Assembly (NCBI GenBank): GCA_023898385.1
Contig: CP060220.1
Coordinates: 2,046,001 to 2,110,000, forward strand
DNA length: 64,000 nt
Direction: 5' to 3'
DNA from: Pseudobdellovibrionaceae bacterium
GTDB taxonomy: Bacteria; Bdellovibrionota; Bdellovibrionia; Bdellovibrionales; UBA1609
Made by a program: the position numbers and the translations under genes. Below, one piece after another: positions 1-8,481 of this stretch. Numbering within the stretch: position 1 is the first letter of the stretch; each line of letters starts with the position of its first letter. Under the pieces are notes generated by a model, which saw only the letters and a list, made by a program, of their open reading frames with translations, ran no database searches and was not told where the DNA came from.

Positions 1-41
1 AATGTTCTCTGATTGGCATTGGGGGCAATGAGTAAACATAT

Positions 42-69
42 AAAGGTATCCCTTTCCTTTTTGCGTTGC
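42..69 (-). repeat. 28-bp dispersed repeat, copy 1
   Basis: Exact copy, in reverse orientation, of a 28-bp word found also at 1444-1471, 1486-1513 and 59289-59316. The word contains AAAGG/CCTTT as a short inverted repeat around TATC. Similarity decays gradually on the GCGTTGC side. Together with the copies at 1444-1513 it brackets the pilin-like gene in inverted orientation. Confidence 0.9.
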
Positions 70-176
70 GGGTGGTCGATGATGAACACTCTCTATGAAG
101 GACTGTCGCTTCGGTCAATACTGAAAACTCATATCCTTAAATCTGGCGATGTTCATTTACTACTTGATCAGCGGCT

Positions 177-193
177 CGCCTTTGAAAAAGGCG
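177..193 (-). terminator. Hairpin just downstream of the pilin-like gene
   Basis: CGCCTTT and AAAGGCG form a perfect 7-bp stem around GAA, five bases past the stop codon of the minus-strand pilin gene. No T-run follows on the minus strand, so it is at best an atypical terminator or an mRNA-end stabiliser. Confidence 0.35.
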
Positions 194-198
194 TCCCT

Positions 199-1209
199 TT
201 ACTGCCCGCCGGAGCATTCTATCGAACCAAATCCTTGAGTCACACTGGAATAGGCTGGCAACGGTATGCTTGTGCCCCATGGCGAGAAGGTCTGGAATAC
301 AGAGTAGTGACCGCAATTCGGCATAAACGTTGGCCCCCGGACCATCAAACCAGCTACAGTCACTCTAATGGCAATATGATAGATATGCCCCATTGTGGGT
401 CCAATATTTTTCAAATCGGTCTGCTCCCAATCCGAAAATGGCATATTAAACTGTTGGCGATAACGAACATGGGGCAGTCCGTTTTCAATCTTGGCTTCAA
501 CTACAAATCCATGCACAGAGCCAACAGGCTGTAAATCACCCTGCGCCTGCCGCACGCTGGTCACTAAACCATTGTAGCTCCCTCCGCCAAAAGGGCCAAC
601 GCCATTCCCATCGCCCGCATCTAACTCGCCCCCCAAACCAACGCAACTGGTTATTGTGTTGGCACCGTCAACCTGTGATTTGACTATCAAATATTTGGCC
701 GCCAGCGGAGGCGTGACATCTCGTCCATCTTTTCTGTGAAAATAAAAAAAAGCCCTATGGGTGAGTTCCGGAGGGGCCGATGACACCAGTTTTAAATCAA
801 TGCCACTGATTTTTATTCCACCTGAAATAAAATTATCTAAAGCTATGCCTCCTAAGACTTTGCCTTGGATACTGACTGTCTCTAATTGGGCGTCATCCGC
901 CGTATTTGATAAATTGGTGAGCTGGGTTCCGGAGAATACGCTGCTACATTGTGCTGAATCTTTCAGTCGCGCAGATATATCTGCCATTGTGGAAAGTTGA
1001 TCGAATTTCGAATTCAAAAAATTTACGGATTTTTGAGTGTTTAAAATTAACAGGGAAGTGCCAGAGATAACGATAGTCATTACCCCAATCACTACCAGTA
1101 GCTCAACGATGCTCATTCCTTTAGAATTAGCTTTCCTAATCGCGCCAGCTTTCCAAAAGCGACTGTGGGCCTTTTTTAGCTCCTCTAATTTGATCCTATT
1201 CTCCCTCAT
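199..1209 (-). CDS. Type IV pilin/pseudopilin-like protein
   Basis: Protein of about 336 residues with a prepilin signature: SKG followed by MSIVELLVVIGVMTIVISG, that is a G at -1, a Glu at +5 and a long hydrophobic helix. It would be cut and N-methylated by a prepilin peptidase and assembled into a pilus or type II-like pseudopilus at the inner membrane. I prefer the ATG at 1209 (GGAGG eight bases upstream) to the GTG at 1224. The pre-cleavage leader, about 31 residues, is long. The C-terminal domain is large and Gly/Ser-rich with several Cys and resembles no specific pilin I can name. It lies alone downstream of murB, where ftsQ/A/Z stand in many dcw clusters, and is bracketed by 28-bp repeats. 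Confidence 0.75.
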   Translation of the reverse strand: MRENRIKLEELKKAHSRFWKAGAIRKANSKGMSIVELLVVIGVMTIVISGTSLLILNTQKSVNFLNSKFDQLSTMADISARLKDSAQCSSVFSGTQLTNLSNTADDAQLETVSIQGKVLGGIALDNFISGGIKISGIDLKLVSSAPPELTHRAFFYFHRKDGRDVTPPLAAKYLIVKSQVDGANTITSCVGLGGELDAGDGNGVGPFGGGSYNGLVTSVRQAQGDLQPVGSVHGFVVEAKIENGLPHVRYRQQFNMPFSDWEQTDLKNIGPTMGHIYHIAIRVTVAGLMVRGPTFMPNCGHYSVFQTFSPWGTSIPLPAYSSVTQGFGSIECSGGQ

Positions 1210-1224
1210 AGCAACATCCTCCAC

Positions 1225-1513
1225 TAACCAAGAATTGCAATTTATATGCCTCGCCTACAAACTAATACCAGTTTTCATCGTCGAATACTTAGTCAGTGTA
1301 TAAAAATCGTACATCAATCCATACACTTTTTTCTGACCACGCCCCTCGAGAAAGCGATGATGCTTCGTCTGAGAATACTTGGCCCCGTCAACGGCAAGGT
1401 GCAACGTCAGAAATAAAGGAGCACTTCTCTCCGATGACCGACTGCAACGCAAAAAGGAAAGGGATACCTTTCTAGATGACCGACTGCAACGCAAAAAGGA
1501 AAGGGATACCTTT
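1225..1513. other. Intergenic region between pilin-like gene and murB
   Basis: The part next to murB is the tandem 28-bp repeat (1444-1513). On the minus strand a stop-free frame runs out of that repeat to 1255. Its last ~50 codons look protein-like (for example KYSQTKHHRFLEGRGQKK), but the only start would be a TTG inside the repeat, so I do not call a gene. No clear promoter was recognised. Confidence 0.5.
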
Positions 1514-1518
1514 CTAGA
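1433..1518 (+). repeat. Tandem pair of the 28-bp repeat (42-bp period)
   Basis: Two exact copies of the 28-bp word at 1444-1471 and 1486-1513, part of a 42-bp tandem unit (GATGACCGACT, then the word, then TCTAGA). The second unit runs directly into the murB stop codon, so CTAGA at its end is also the end of murB. Orientation is opposite to the copy at 42-69. Confidence 0.9.
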
Positions 1519-2428
1519 GGGTGATGACTTCGGGGGTTAGGGTGACGCCGGTTTTTTCTTGGACTACTTTTTGTACGTGATCGATGACTTTTTTTATGTC
1601 ATTGGCGGTGGCGGATCCTGTGTTTACTATGAAGTTGGCGTGCTTTTCTGACACCATGGCACCGCCAATATGAAATCCCTTTAGGCCGCAATCATCGATG
1701 AGTTTTGCGGCTTTGTGACCTGGTGGGTTTCTGAATGTGGACCCGCCGCTGGGTTGATGAATGGGTTGAGTCGACAATCGGTGTTTATTTTTTTTTCGCA
1801 CTTCACTCATCACTTCAGGATCAGGCTGATTGGGCCAAGCCACACTGACTTTCGTAATAAACCCTGGCTGCCACCCAGAGCTGTGTCGATACTCCCAACT
1901 GATATCTTTTGTTGAGACTCGCCGAATAACGGGAGAACTGGCTGCATAGTCATAGACCTCTACCCACTTCACTATTTCACAAAACTCGCGCGGAGTTTTC
2001 TCTTCACCAACGCCAGCGTTCATCACAACTCCGCCGGCCACGTCTCCGGGCAGTCCGGTTAAGAACACCGCCGGGCTCAATTGCTTTTGCAAAAACACTT
2101 TCAACAAATCACTTTTTGGTGTACCCGCCCAACACACCATTTCGATTTCGTCATCTGACTCATTGACCTCATAGCCTCGAAACTTTTTTGTACTGAGAAC
2201 TAAACCCTTCACACCCTCATCAGAGATTAATACATTGGTACCTCCGCCCAGAATGGTCACAGCTAAACCCTTTTCCTTGGCCCACGCCAAAGCCGCTTCG
2301 ACATCTTCTAAAGTGGAGGGCTCTGTGTAAAACTCCGCGGGACCACCCACCTTCCACCAGGTGTTCTCTTTTAAGGGATAATTTTGTTCTATTGTTGAGC
2401 TTGGCACAAACGCTCCCCAACTTTCCAT
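1514..2428 (-). CDS. murB: UDP-N-acetylenolpyruvoylglucosamine reductase MurB
   Basis: Cytoplasmic FAD enzyme that reduces UDP-GlcNAc-enolpyruvate to UDP-MurNAc. The FAD-binding loop GGGTNVLISD is at residues 61-70. The YR of SWEYRHSSGW (about 180), the proton-donor segment GGSTFRNP (228-235) and the terminal Glu of LTPEV (300) are present, so the enzyme looks complete at 304 residues. The ATG at 2428 overlaps murC by 40 bases and has a weak ribosome site. An in-frame GTG at 2407 is preceded by GGGGAG at good spacing and may be the true start. It is the last gene of the dcw cluster here, and its stop codon touches a tandem repeat. Confidence 0.95.
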   Translation of the reverse strand: MESWGAFVPSSTIEQNYPLKENTWWKVGGPAEFYTEPSTLEDVEAALAWAKEKGLAVTILGGGTNVLISDEGVKGLVLSTKKFRGYEVNESDDEIEMVCWAGTPKSDLLKVFLQKQLSPAVFLTGLPGDVAGGVVMNAGVGEEKTPREFCEIVKWVEVYDYAASSPVIRRVSTKDISWEYRHSSGWQPGFITKVSVAWPNQPDPEVMSEVRKKNKHRLSTQPIHQPSGGSTFRNPPGHKAAKLIDDCGLKGFHIGGAMVSEKHANFIVNTGSATANDIKKVIDHVQKVVQEKTGVTLTPEVITL

Positions 2429-3738
2429 ACATTGCCTGCACCCAGAGTTAAGAACACATCTCCAGCCCTCAACTCAGACACGAGTTGCTCGCCTGCGGCC
2501 TCTAAGGTGCCCACATGTTCACAAGCGCAGTCCTTGACTTCAGCACACAATTTTTCAGCCGTTATGTTCTCAATTGGATTTTCACCCGCTGGATAAATAT
2601 CGAGTAAAAATAATTTATCAGCCGAATCAAAACACTCAGTAAACTCTGTCCAACAGGCGGCGGTTCGCGAATAACGGTGTGGTTGAAATAGCACTACAAT
2701 TCGACGGTCCGGATATTTCTCGCGGGCGGCGGTCAATACCGCTCGAACTTCCGTGGGGTGGTGACCATAGTCATCATAGTAGTCCACGCCACCCACACAT
2801 CCTTTATGTTGGAATCTTCGATCGACCCCTTTGAAGGTTTCAACACCAAGCTTTGCTTGTTCCCAACTCACGCCAGCTTCTCGTCCGGCCAACATCGCCG
2901 CCAGAGCGTTGAGAGCATTGTGGCGACCAGGCATGGGCATGACAAAATCTGCAACCCGCTGACCGTCCACCATGACTTGATATCTACCGTCACCCACGGC
3001 GTTTAAGATCACATCATTTTCAACGTTGTAGCCGTAAAAGATCACTCGTTTTGAATACTCTGAAAATACTTTTCTCACTATGGGGTCATCGCCACACACA
3101 ATCGCTAGACCGTAAAAAGGCACCCTTGATGCGAATTCAAGAAAGGCTTTTTGCAGTTGAAGGAAATCACCGTAGTGATCTAAATGATCATTATCAATGT
3201 TTGTTACAATCACCACTTCGGGCGACAGCCGAGTAAAACTGCCGTCACTTTCATCGGCCTCGGCCACAATCCACTCTCCGCCCCCCAGTTGGGCCGTGGA
3301 TTTTATAATATCAAGCCGGCCACCCACGACTATTGTCGGATCTAAATGACCGGCAAGAAAAACTGAAGCCGCAAGACTGGTTGTGGTAGTTTTTCCGTGC
3401 GTTCCGGCAACCGCCAACCCACGTTTTAATCGCATAATTTCTGCAAGGGCTTCTGCTCGCGGAATAAGTGGTACCTTTTTTAGTCGTGCCGCTTGAAACT
3501 CAATATTACTAGGTTTTACAGCGCTAGAATAAACCACTACTTCAGCGTCGCCTATGTTCTCTGAGGAATGTCCAATCACCACATTCACGCCAATTTCTCG
3601 AAGGCGTTGAGTGTTGGCGCCATCACTCACATCACTGCCCGTAACTTGCGCCCCCATGTTGCTTAGAAGCTCGGCCAATCCACACATGCCGATCCCGCCG
3701 ACACCAATAAAATGGACCTTCGCACTAGCTAATTTCAT
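2389..3738 (-). CDS. murC: UDP-N-acetylmuramate--L-alanine ligase MurC
   Basis: ATP-dependent ligase adding L-Ala to UDP-MurNAc, the first step of stem-peptide synthesis. The N-terminal Rossmann motif HFIGVGGIGM is followed by the Mur-ligase P-loop GTHGKTTTT (about 112-120) and the DNDHLDHYGD and YDDYGHHPTE segments of the central and C-terminal domains. I choose the ATG at 3738 (MKLASAK), which overlaps murG by 14 bases and has GGAG ten bases upstream. A start at 3771 would add 11 residues before the Rossmann fold. Expected length is about 449 residues, normal for MurC. Confidence 0.96.
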   Translation of the reverse strand: MKLASAKVHFIGVGGIGMCGLAELLSNMGAQVTGSDVSDGANTQRLREIGVNVVIGHSSENIGDAEVVVYSSAVKPSNIEFQAARLKKVPLIPRAEALAEIMRLKRGLAVAGTHGKTTTTSLAASVFLAGHLDPTIVVGGRLDIIKSTAQLGGGEWIVAEADESDGSFTRLSPEVVIVTNIDNDHLDHYGDFLQLQKAFLEFASRVPFYGLAIVCGDDPIVRKVFSEYSKRVIFYGYNVENDVILNAVGDGRYQVMVDGQRVADFVMPMPGRHNALNALAAMLAGREAGVSWEQAKLGVETFKGVDRRFQHKGCVGGVDYYDDYGHHPTEVRAVLTAAREKYPDRRIVVLFQPHRYSRTAACWTEFTECFDSADKLFLLDIYPAGENPIENITAEKLCAEVKDCACEHVGTLEAAGEQLVSELRAGDVFLTLGAGNVWKVGERLCQAQQ

Positions 3739-4825
3739 CAAAAATATGCTCCACAATTTTTCTTGCAGCACCTGGTTGGTAAAAGGATTTCACCTTTTTT
3801 GCCATTGCTAATCGCCCGGGTTCGTCTGCTTTTAAATCAAGAATGGCTTGCTTCAAAGAATCGGCACTGAGATCTTTTTGTAGTAACATCTTCGCCGCAC
3901 CGGCATTCACTAGCACTTCTGCATTTTTTTGCTGGTGATTGTCCGCCGCATAGGGGAAGGGCACCAAAACCGACGGCCGACCGGTGGCCGCCAGCTCTGA
4001 CAAAGTTCCCGTACCGGATCGACAAATAACCAAATCCGCCCAGGCCAATCGTTTGTCCATGTCATGCAAATATTCGAAAACATGAACTTTGTCCGCAAGT
4101 CCCAGTTCATGAAGTTTTTCATAGACGGCTGATACCCTCGGAAAATCCACTGGTCCCGTTTGATGAACAATTTCTATCCCCTGCAACCAACTGCTGTCCT
4201 CGGCAATGGCTTCAGAGAGAGCCTCATTGATGCCGCGAGCCCCTTGACTGCCACCGAACACTAAAATTCGAAATTGATTTCCTGAGGGCGCCGGCTCGGC
4301 CATAAAATTGTCAAATTTGCCTCGAACTGGCATACCCACTTGTTGATACTTTTTGGCCTTCATGCGCGGCTTGGCTTCAGGAAACACCACAAAGGCTTCA
4401 TCGACAAAACGAGACAACCATCGATTAGCCAATCCCGGAATTGCGTTTGGCTCCCAAATAAAAGTTTTAATTCTAAAAAAAGAGGCCAGCAACAGCACGG
4501 GAGCCGAAGCATACCCGCCCACACCTAAAACAAATTTGGGTCGATACCGCAGCAACAAATACACACTTTGCATAAACGCCAATGGCAATGCTAAAACAGT
4601 GAGCCCACGCTCAAATACAGACACATTACTGTTGAGCCTTCCCACTGAAACCATATGCAATGGATAACCTTCTTTGGGAACTATCTTTGATTCTAAACCT
4701 TTTTTTGAACCCACGAAATGAATGGACAAGTCGCTGTCTACAGATTTGAAAGCTTGTGCCATGGCCAACGCTGGATAGATATGGCCGCCGGTACCACCAC
4801 CAGCAAGAAACCCTGTCTTGTTCAA
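3725..4825 (-). CDS. murG: UDP-GlcNAc:lipid I N-acetylglucosaminyltransferase MurG
   Basis: Peripheral inner-membrane GT28 enzyme that turns lipid I into lipid II. GGGTGGHIYPAL at residues 9-20 is the classical first G-loop. The C-terminal donor site shows ICRSGTGTLSELAATGRPS and a PYAADNHQ segment, as in the family. Length 366 is normal. The only reasonable start is a TTG at 4825, directly before the first conserved strand, with no strong ribosome site. This suggests modest or coupled translation after ftsW, 82 bases upstream. Confidence 0.95.
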   Translation of the reverse strand: MNKTGFLAGGGTGGHIYPALAMAQAFKSVDSDLSIHFVGSKKGLESKIVPKEGYPLHMVSVGRLNSNVSVFERGLTVLALPLAFMQSVYLLLRYRPKFVLGVGGYASAPVLLLASFFRIKTFIWEPNAIPGLANRWLSRFVDEAFVVFPEAKPRMKAKKYQQVGMPVRGKFDNFMAEPAPSGNQFRILVFGGSQGARGINEALSEAIAEDSSWLQGIEIVHQTGPVDFPRVSAVYEKLHELGLADKVHVFEYLHDMDKRLAWADLVICRSGTGTLSELAATGRPSVLVPFPYAADNHQQKNAEVLVNAGAAKMLLQKDLSADSLKQAILDLKADEPGRLAMAKKVKSFYQPGAARKIVEHIFDEIS

Positions 4826-4907
4826 AATTCAACTCGCTCTCTTGTTATATTGGAGCCCCATTTCCAGATTTCAGTGGCCGCCAACGCAGCAAGCCAACCA
4901 TTTTGAA

Positions 4908-6026
4908 TTATATCTTCAGTCCTGAAAAGGACTTTTTCGGCTTAGCTCTTGTCTGCCTCTCAATGTTTAAAAGCAGACCCAGAGCAAGGCAAGTGGAAAC
5001 TAGCGAGCTTCCTCCATAGCTGAGAAAGGGCAAAGACAGCCCCTTGGGAGGCAAAAGACCCATAACCACACCCACATTGACAAACACTGTCACTCCCAAA
5101 GTTAAGGTGAGGCCCAGTGCCAGAGCCTGGTCGAACCGAGAGTGACCACGCACTGTGATTTGCAGTCCTCGAAAGATCAAAAATCCATACAGCAACAAGA
5201 CAAACACCACACCCAGAAAACCCATCTCCTCGCCCAAAACCGCAAATGTAAAATCATTGTGCGCCTCAGGAAGAAAGAATAACTTTCCCTGTCCCTGTCC
5301 AAGCCCCACTCCCCAAAGGCCACCAGAAGAAAAACTAAGCATACTTTGAATGGCCTGAAAACCTTTTGCCTCTGGGTCGGCCCAAGGATCAATAAAAGAT
5401 TTTATTCGGGCATAGCGATAGGGAACATTCAAGACAAGAAAATAAAAGGCTGGGACGGCCGCCACCAAAGCTGCCAATATGTAACGCCACTTAAGACCAT
5501 AGGCAAACAACACAAAGAAAGACACCATAGCACAAATGGCAAAGGTTCCAAAATCGGGTTGCCGCAACAACATCGCAAGCGGAGTCAACACAATCAATGC
5601 CCTGATCGCCCACCTTCGCCACGACACTTGATATCCTCGAGCAATGATAACAGCCATGACTATGGGCAAACTGATCTTCAATAACTCACCAGGTTCAAAC
5701 CGCTGACCTAGAGGCAGTTTTAACCATCGCATTGCACCTCCAGCCTTAATCCCCAAGCCCGGCACAAAAGTGGCAGCAATTCCTAGACCGGCGATCACCC
5801 ACAACAGCACACCCCACCTCTCAACAAAGCGCCAGGGAGCATTTGCAAAGGCCAACATTCCGGCAAATCCTAGTGCGGAAAAGACCAATTGCCGTTTAAA
5901 AAAATAATGCCCGTCACCGTAGGACTCTATGGCAAATATAAAGCTCGACGAATAAACCTGTACTAGACCTAAGCCCAAAAGAAATAAGACAACAAAAAGC
6001 ACACCGCGATCAAGCTGCAACTTCAT
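4908..6026 (-). CDS. ftsW: SEDS peptidoglycan glycosyltransferase FtsW
   Basis: Polytopic SEDS-family polymerase of lipid II that works with FtsI at the septum. About ten hydrophobic segments are visible, starting at residue 8. The family signature appears near the C-terminus as GLSLPFLSYGGSSL, and a large periplasmic loop contains LGQRFEPGELLK. Position between murD and murG argues for FtsW rather than RodA. It starts with ATG at 6026, after a 162-base gap from the upstream methyltransferase gene. Confidence 0.93.
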   Translation of the reverse strand: MKLQLDRGVLFVVLFLLGLGLVQVYSSSFIFAIESYGDGHYFFKRQLVFSALGFAGMLAFANAPWRFVERWGVLLWVIAGLGIAATFVPGLGIKAGGAMRWLKLPLGQRFEPGELLKISLPIVMAVIIARGYQVSWRRWAIRALIVLTPLAMLLRQPDFGTFAICAMVSFFVLFAYGLKWRYILAALVAAVPAFYFLVLNVPYRYARIKSFIDPWADPEAKGFQAIQSMLSFSSGGLWGVGLGQGQGKLFFLPEAHNDFTFAVLGEEMGFLGVVFVLLLYGFLIFRGLQITVRGHSRFDQALALGLTLTLGVTVFVNVGVVMGLLPPKGLSLPFLSYGGSSLVSTCLALGLLLNIERQTRAKPKKSFSGLKI

Positions 6027-6188
6027 AATAGAAACTGACTCCCCCGATGCGACACAAGGTCGATCCCGTATAGGATACCTTTACGCATCCCCAATACGCA
6101 ATCCAAAGGGGTTACCTTTGTCCAAAGTCGCCCATAAATTAGACCCCCACTGCCATTTTTTCGAAAAATTCTGATTGAAACGAAATCC
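6027..6188. other. Gap between the FkbM gene and ftsW
   Basis: AT-rich spacer inside the dcw cluster. It contains CAAAGG-GGTTA-CCTTTG, a 6-bp perfect stem, and nearby AGGATACCTTTACG. Both recall the core of the 28-bp repeat family (GGGATACCTTT) but are too degenerate to count as copies. No clear promoter for ftsW was recognised. Confidence 0.35.
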
Positions 6189-7094
6189 TTAAACGATCAC
6201 TAAATCGGTAAAGAAGCTTCCCGTTGGCCCATGCTCACCAGCCATTAGTTTCTTTAACTCAGAAAGAGGTGTTGATGTCGGATGGCTTTCGCGCAAATCG
6301 AAATAAGACGTGTAGTGCGCCTCAAGACTGGCAAAAAACTCATCCAGCACAGCTTTTGAATGTTGGCGAAGTCGATCTGGCCAGAACTCCATGACCAAAG
6401 GGACATGATGCTTTAGCAGCTCTGTGGCCCCCGCTATCATACTGGGCTCATGCCCTTGAATATCGATCCATGCCAAACTGACGTTGGCACCTGACAAGCC
6501 AGCCTCATTAAATACGTCATCGAGTTTTTTCATTTCCACGGTCACAGCTGGGCGCGTCTCTTCACCTGACATTAAAACGCCATCTTTTCCCTCTGCTGCC
6601 AGCCGATGATCGCCTGGATTTCCTTCGCACAAAAATAATTCTGTCGTTCCGTTCACAGATGACAAAGCAACGGGTTTTACTGTGAGCCGCTCTGAAAGAT
6701 CATTCATTTCGATGTTCTTTCTTAGCAAAGTTAAATTTGTGGGCGCAGGCTCAATGGCCCACGCCTTAGTAAATACGTTTTGTAGGACCAGCGGAATACA
6801 TACCGTGCCAATATTAGCACCCACATCAAGCAACAGAGCGTTTTGCGCTGGCTTCAGGTGACCTAATTTTTGCAAAAGGGAAATGGCTTTTTGCGTAGAA
6901 TCCCAATCAAATTGTCCTTGCAGGTAAAGGTATTTTCCGATGGCTTCGTCACGAGAACTAAAAGCCATTTTTCCATGGGTGGTTCGCCGCTGAAGTATTC
7001 TTTCTGGAACATTTCTCAAAAATTCCCAGTACAACCTGCGCGGTAAGTAACTGGGCTGTTTAAGTGTACGTTGCAGCAAAGACTTCAAGCTCAT
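6189..7094 (-). CDS. FkbM-family SAM-dependent methyltransferase
   Basis: Predicted cytoplasmic methyltransferase of 301 residues. The SAM-binding segment LLDVGANIGTVCIPL lies near residue 90 and is followed by IEPAPTN. The FkbM hallmark AWIDIQGHEPSMIAGA lies near residue 210. FkbM enzymes usually O-methylate sugars or polyketides; the substrate here is unknown. The ATG starts two bases after the murD stop, so it is translationally coupled to murD and very likely transcribed with the cell-wall genes. It is not a standard dcw member. A role in modifying a murein or lipid-linked precursor is only inference from position. Confidence 0.85.
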   Translation of the reverse strand: MSLKSLLQRTLKQPSYLPRRLYWEFLRNVPERILQRRTTHGKMAFSSRDEAIGKYLYLQGQFDWDSTQKAISLLQKLGHLKPAQNALLLDVGANIGTVCIPLVLQNVFTKAWAIEPAPTNLTLLRKNIEMNDLSERLTVKPVALSSVNGTTELFLCEGNPGDHRLAAEGKDGVLMSGEETRPAVTVEMKKLDDVFNEAGLSGANVSLAWIDIQGHEPSMIAGATELLKHHVPLVMEFWPDRLRQHSKAVLDEFFASLEAHYTSYFDLRESHPTSTPLSELKKLMAGEHGPTGSFFTDLVIV

Positions 7095-7096
7095 GA

Positions 7097-8479
7097 CTAA
7101 AACTTATTTACCAACTCTTTGAAGTAGTTGCCACGCTCTTCATAGCTATCAAACATGTCAAAACTGGACGCCCCAGGAGATAGCAACACGGTGTCACCGA
7201 TACGACTTTTTTGATAGGCGATCAATACGGCCTCTTCAAAGGTTCCAATAAGGAATGTTTCGCTATAATCACCCACATCGCGATTGATTCGCTCTTTTGC
7301 TTCTCCAACGAGAATTAAATTCTTCACTTTGTAGCGAATGGGCTCAGCTAATGATTTATAATTCAAGTTTGTGTCTTTACCACCCATGATTAAAATCACG
7401 TTTTCCTCAAACGCATCAAGGGCCCTCTTTACAGCGTGAACGTTTGTTGCCTTGGAATCGTTGAAAAATTCGACACCACCAACTCGGCGCACATACTCAA
7501 GGCGATGCGCAAGCCCTGGATATGTTTCCATGGTTTTTTGAATGGCATCATGAGTCGCACCATGCTCTCTAGCGGTGAGCAGAGCGGCCATAATATTTTC
7601 AACAGAGTGATGGCCTCGCATACGGATTTCGTTGGCATCAAAATACTCAATTTCAGGGCCCGTTCTCACATGAATTTTATCACCGATGTTTACGGCACCA
7701 CCGATATTCATAATCTGGGGCTCTAATGATGGTTTTCTAGAAAAGTAGAAAATTCGTCCTCTTTGAACGGCTGGATCACGAGCCAACTCAACAACAGCAT
7801 TGTCATCGGCATTCAGAATACTGGTAGTGGCTTGGTTTGTGTTTAAGAAGATACGGCGTTTTGCATTTACGTATTCTTCCATGTTGCGATAACGATCGAG
7901 ATGGTTTTCAGCTAAATTCGTGAACACGATGTTTCGTGGGTTAAAGTTTTCAACATGCTCCAATTGAAAACTTGAAACCTCAGCTATGACAATGTCTACA
8001 TCCTGATTGCTGATCAAAAACGACGACAAGGGTTCGTTTGTATTCCCACCAAGCCAAACCTTTTTACCAGAATTTTCTAAAAAGGCTTTGATCAAGTGGC
8101 TGACGGTGGTCTTACCATTTGTACCTGTCACTGCAATCATTGGCTTATCAATGTACTGCGAGGCAAACTCGAACTCACCTGTGACTTTCACACCTTGGCT
8201 TCTAGCATATTCAAAAATCTTCAGTTGCGGTGATATGCCTGGACTTAAAATAACAAGGTCTTGTTGTAAAAACGTTTTTGGTGTGTGGCCACCAAGCTCA
8301 TACTTAACGTCTACGCCGTCCATCATTTCAAGGTAGTCCGCGAGCTCGGCTTTTGATTTATGATCACTGACAGTAACGTTAGCGCCTTGGCTCACTAAAA
8401 ACTTTGACAAGGCCACACCGGTGCGGGCCAATCCTACGACCAAAATCTTTTTGTCTTTTACATTCATTCTTTCTTCCAT
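7097..8479 (-). CDS. murD: UDP-N-acetylmuramoyl-L-alanine--D-glutamate ligase MurD
   Basis: Ligase adding D-Glu to UDP-MurNAc-L-Ala. An N-terminal Rossmann segment KILVVGLARTGVALSKFL is followed by the P-loop VTGTNGKTTVSHL (about 119-125), the Mur-ligase motif NHLDRY and the C-terminal NDSKATN. I choose the ATG at 8479 (MEERMNVK), two bases after the mraY stop and preceded by GAGG at five bases. The longer frame to 8539 would overlap mraY by about 58 bases without a ribosome site. Expected length is about 460 residues. Confidence 0.95.
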   Translation of the reverse strand: MEERMNVKDKKILVVGLARTGVALSKFLVSQGANVTVSDHKSKAELADYLEMMDGVDVKYELGGHTPKTFLQQDLVILSPGISPQLKIFEYARSQGVKVTGEFEFASQYIDKPMIAVTGTNGKTTVSHLIKAFLENSGKKVWLGGNTNEPLSSFLISNQDVDIVIAEVSSFQLEHVENFNPRNIVFTNLAENHLDRYRNMEEYVNAKRRIFLNTNQATTSILNADDNAVVELARDPAVQRGRIFYFSRKPSLEPQIMNIGGAVNIGDKIHVRTGPEIEYFDANEIRMRGHHSVENIMAALLTAREHGATHDAIQKTMETYPGLAHRLEYVRRVGGVEFFNDSKATNVHAVKRALDAFEENVILIMGGKDTNLNYKSLAEPIRYKVKNLILVGEAKERINRDVGDYSETFLIGTFEEAVLIAYQKSRIGDTVLLSPGASSFDMFDSYEERGNYFKELVNKF

Positions 8480-8481
8480 TT

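Noticed and set aside
13..534. 173-codon plus-strand frame starting at the left edge
   Set aside because: It overlaps the pilin-like gene in antisense, with no ribosome site and no recognisable protein pattern; a shadow frame.
1255..1494. 79-codon minus-strand frame from the tandem repeat
   Set aside because: Start would be a TTG inside the repeat; kept only as a finding, not as a gene.
1433..1518. Possible CRISPR-like array
   Set aside because: Only two units with no variable spacers and no cas genes nearby; it is a simple tandem duplication.
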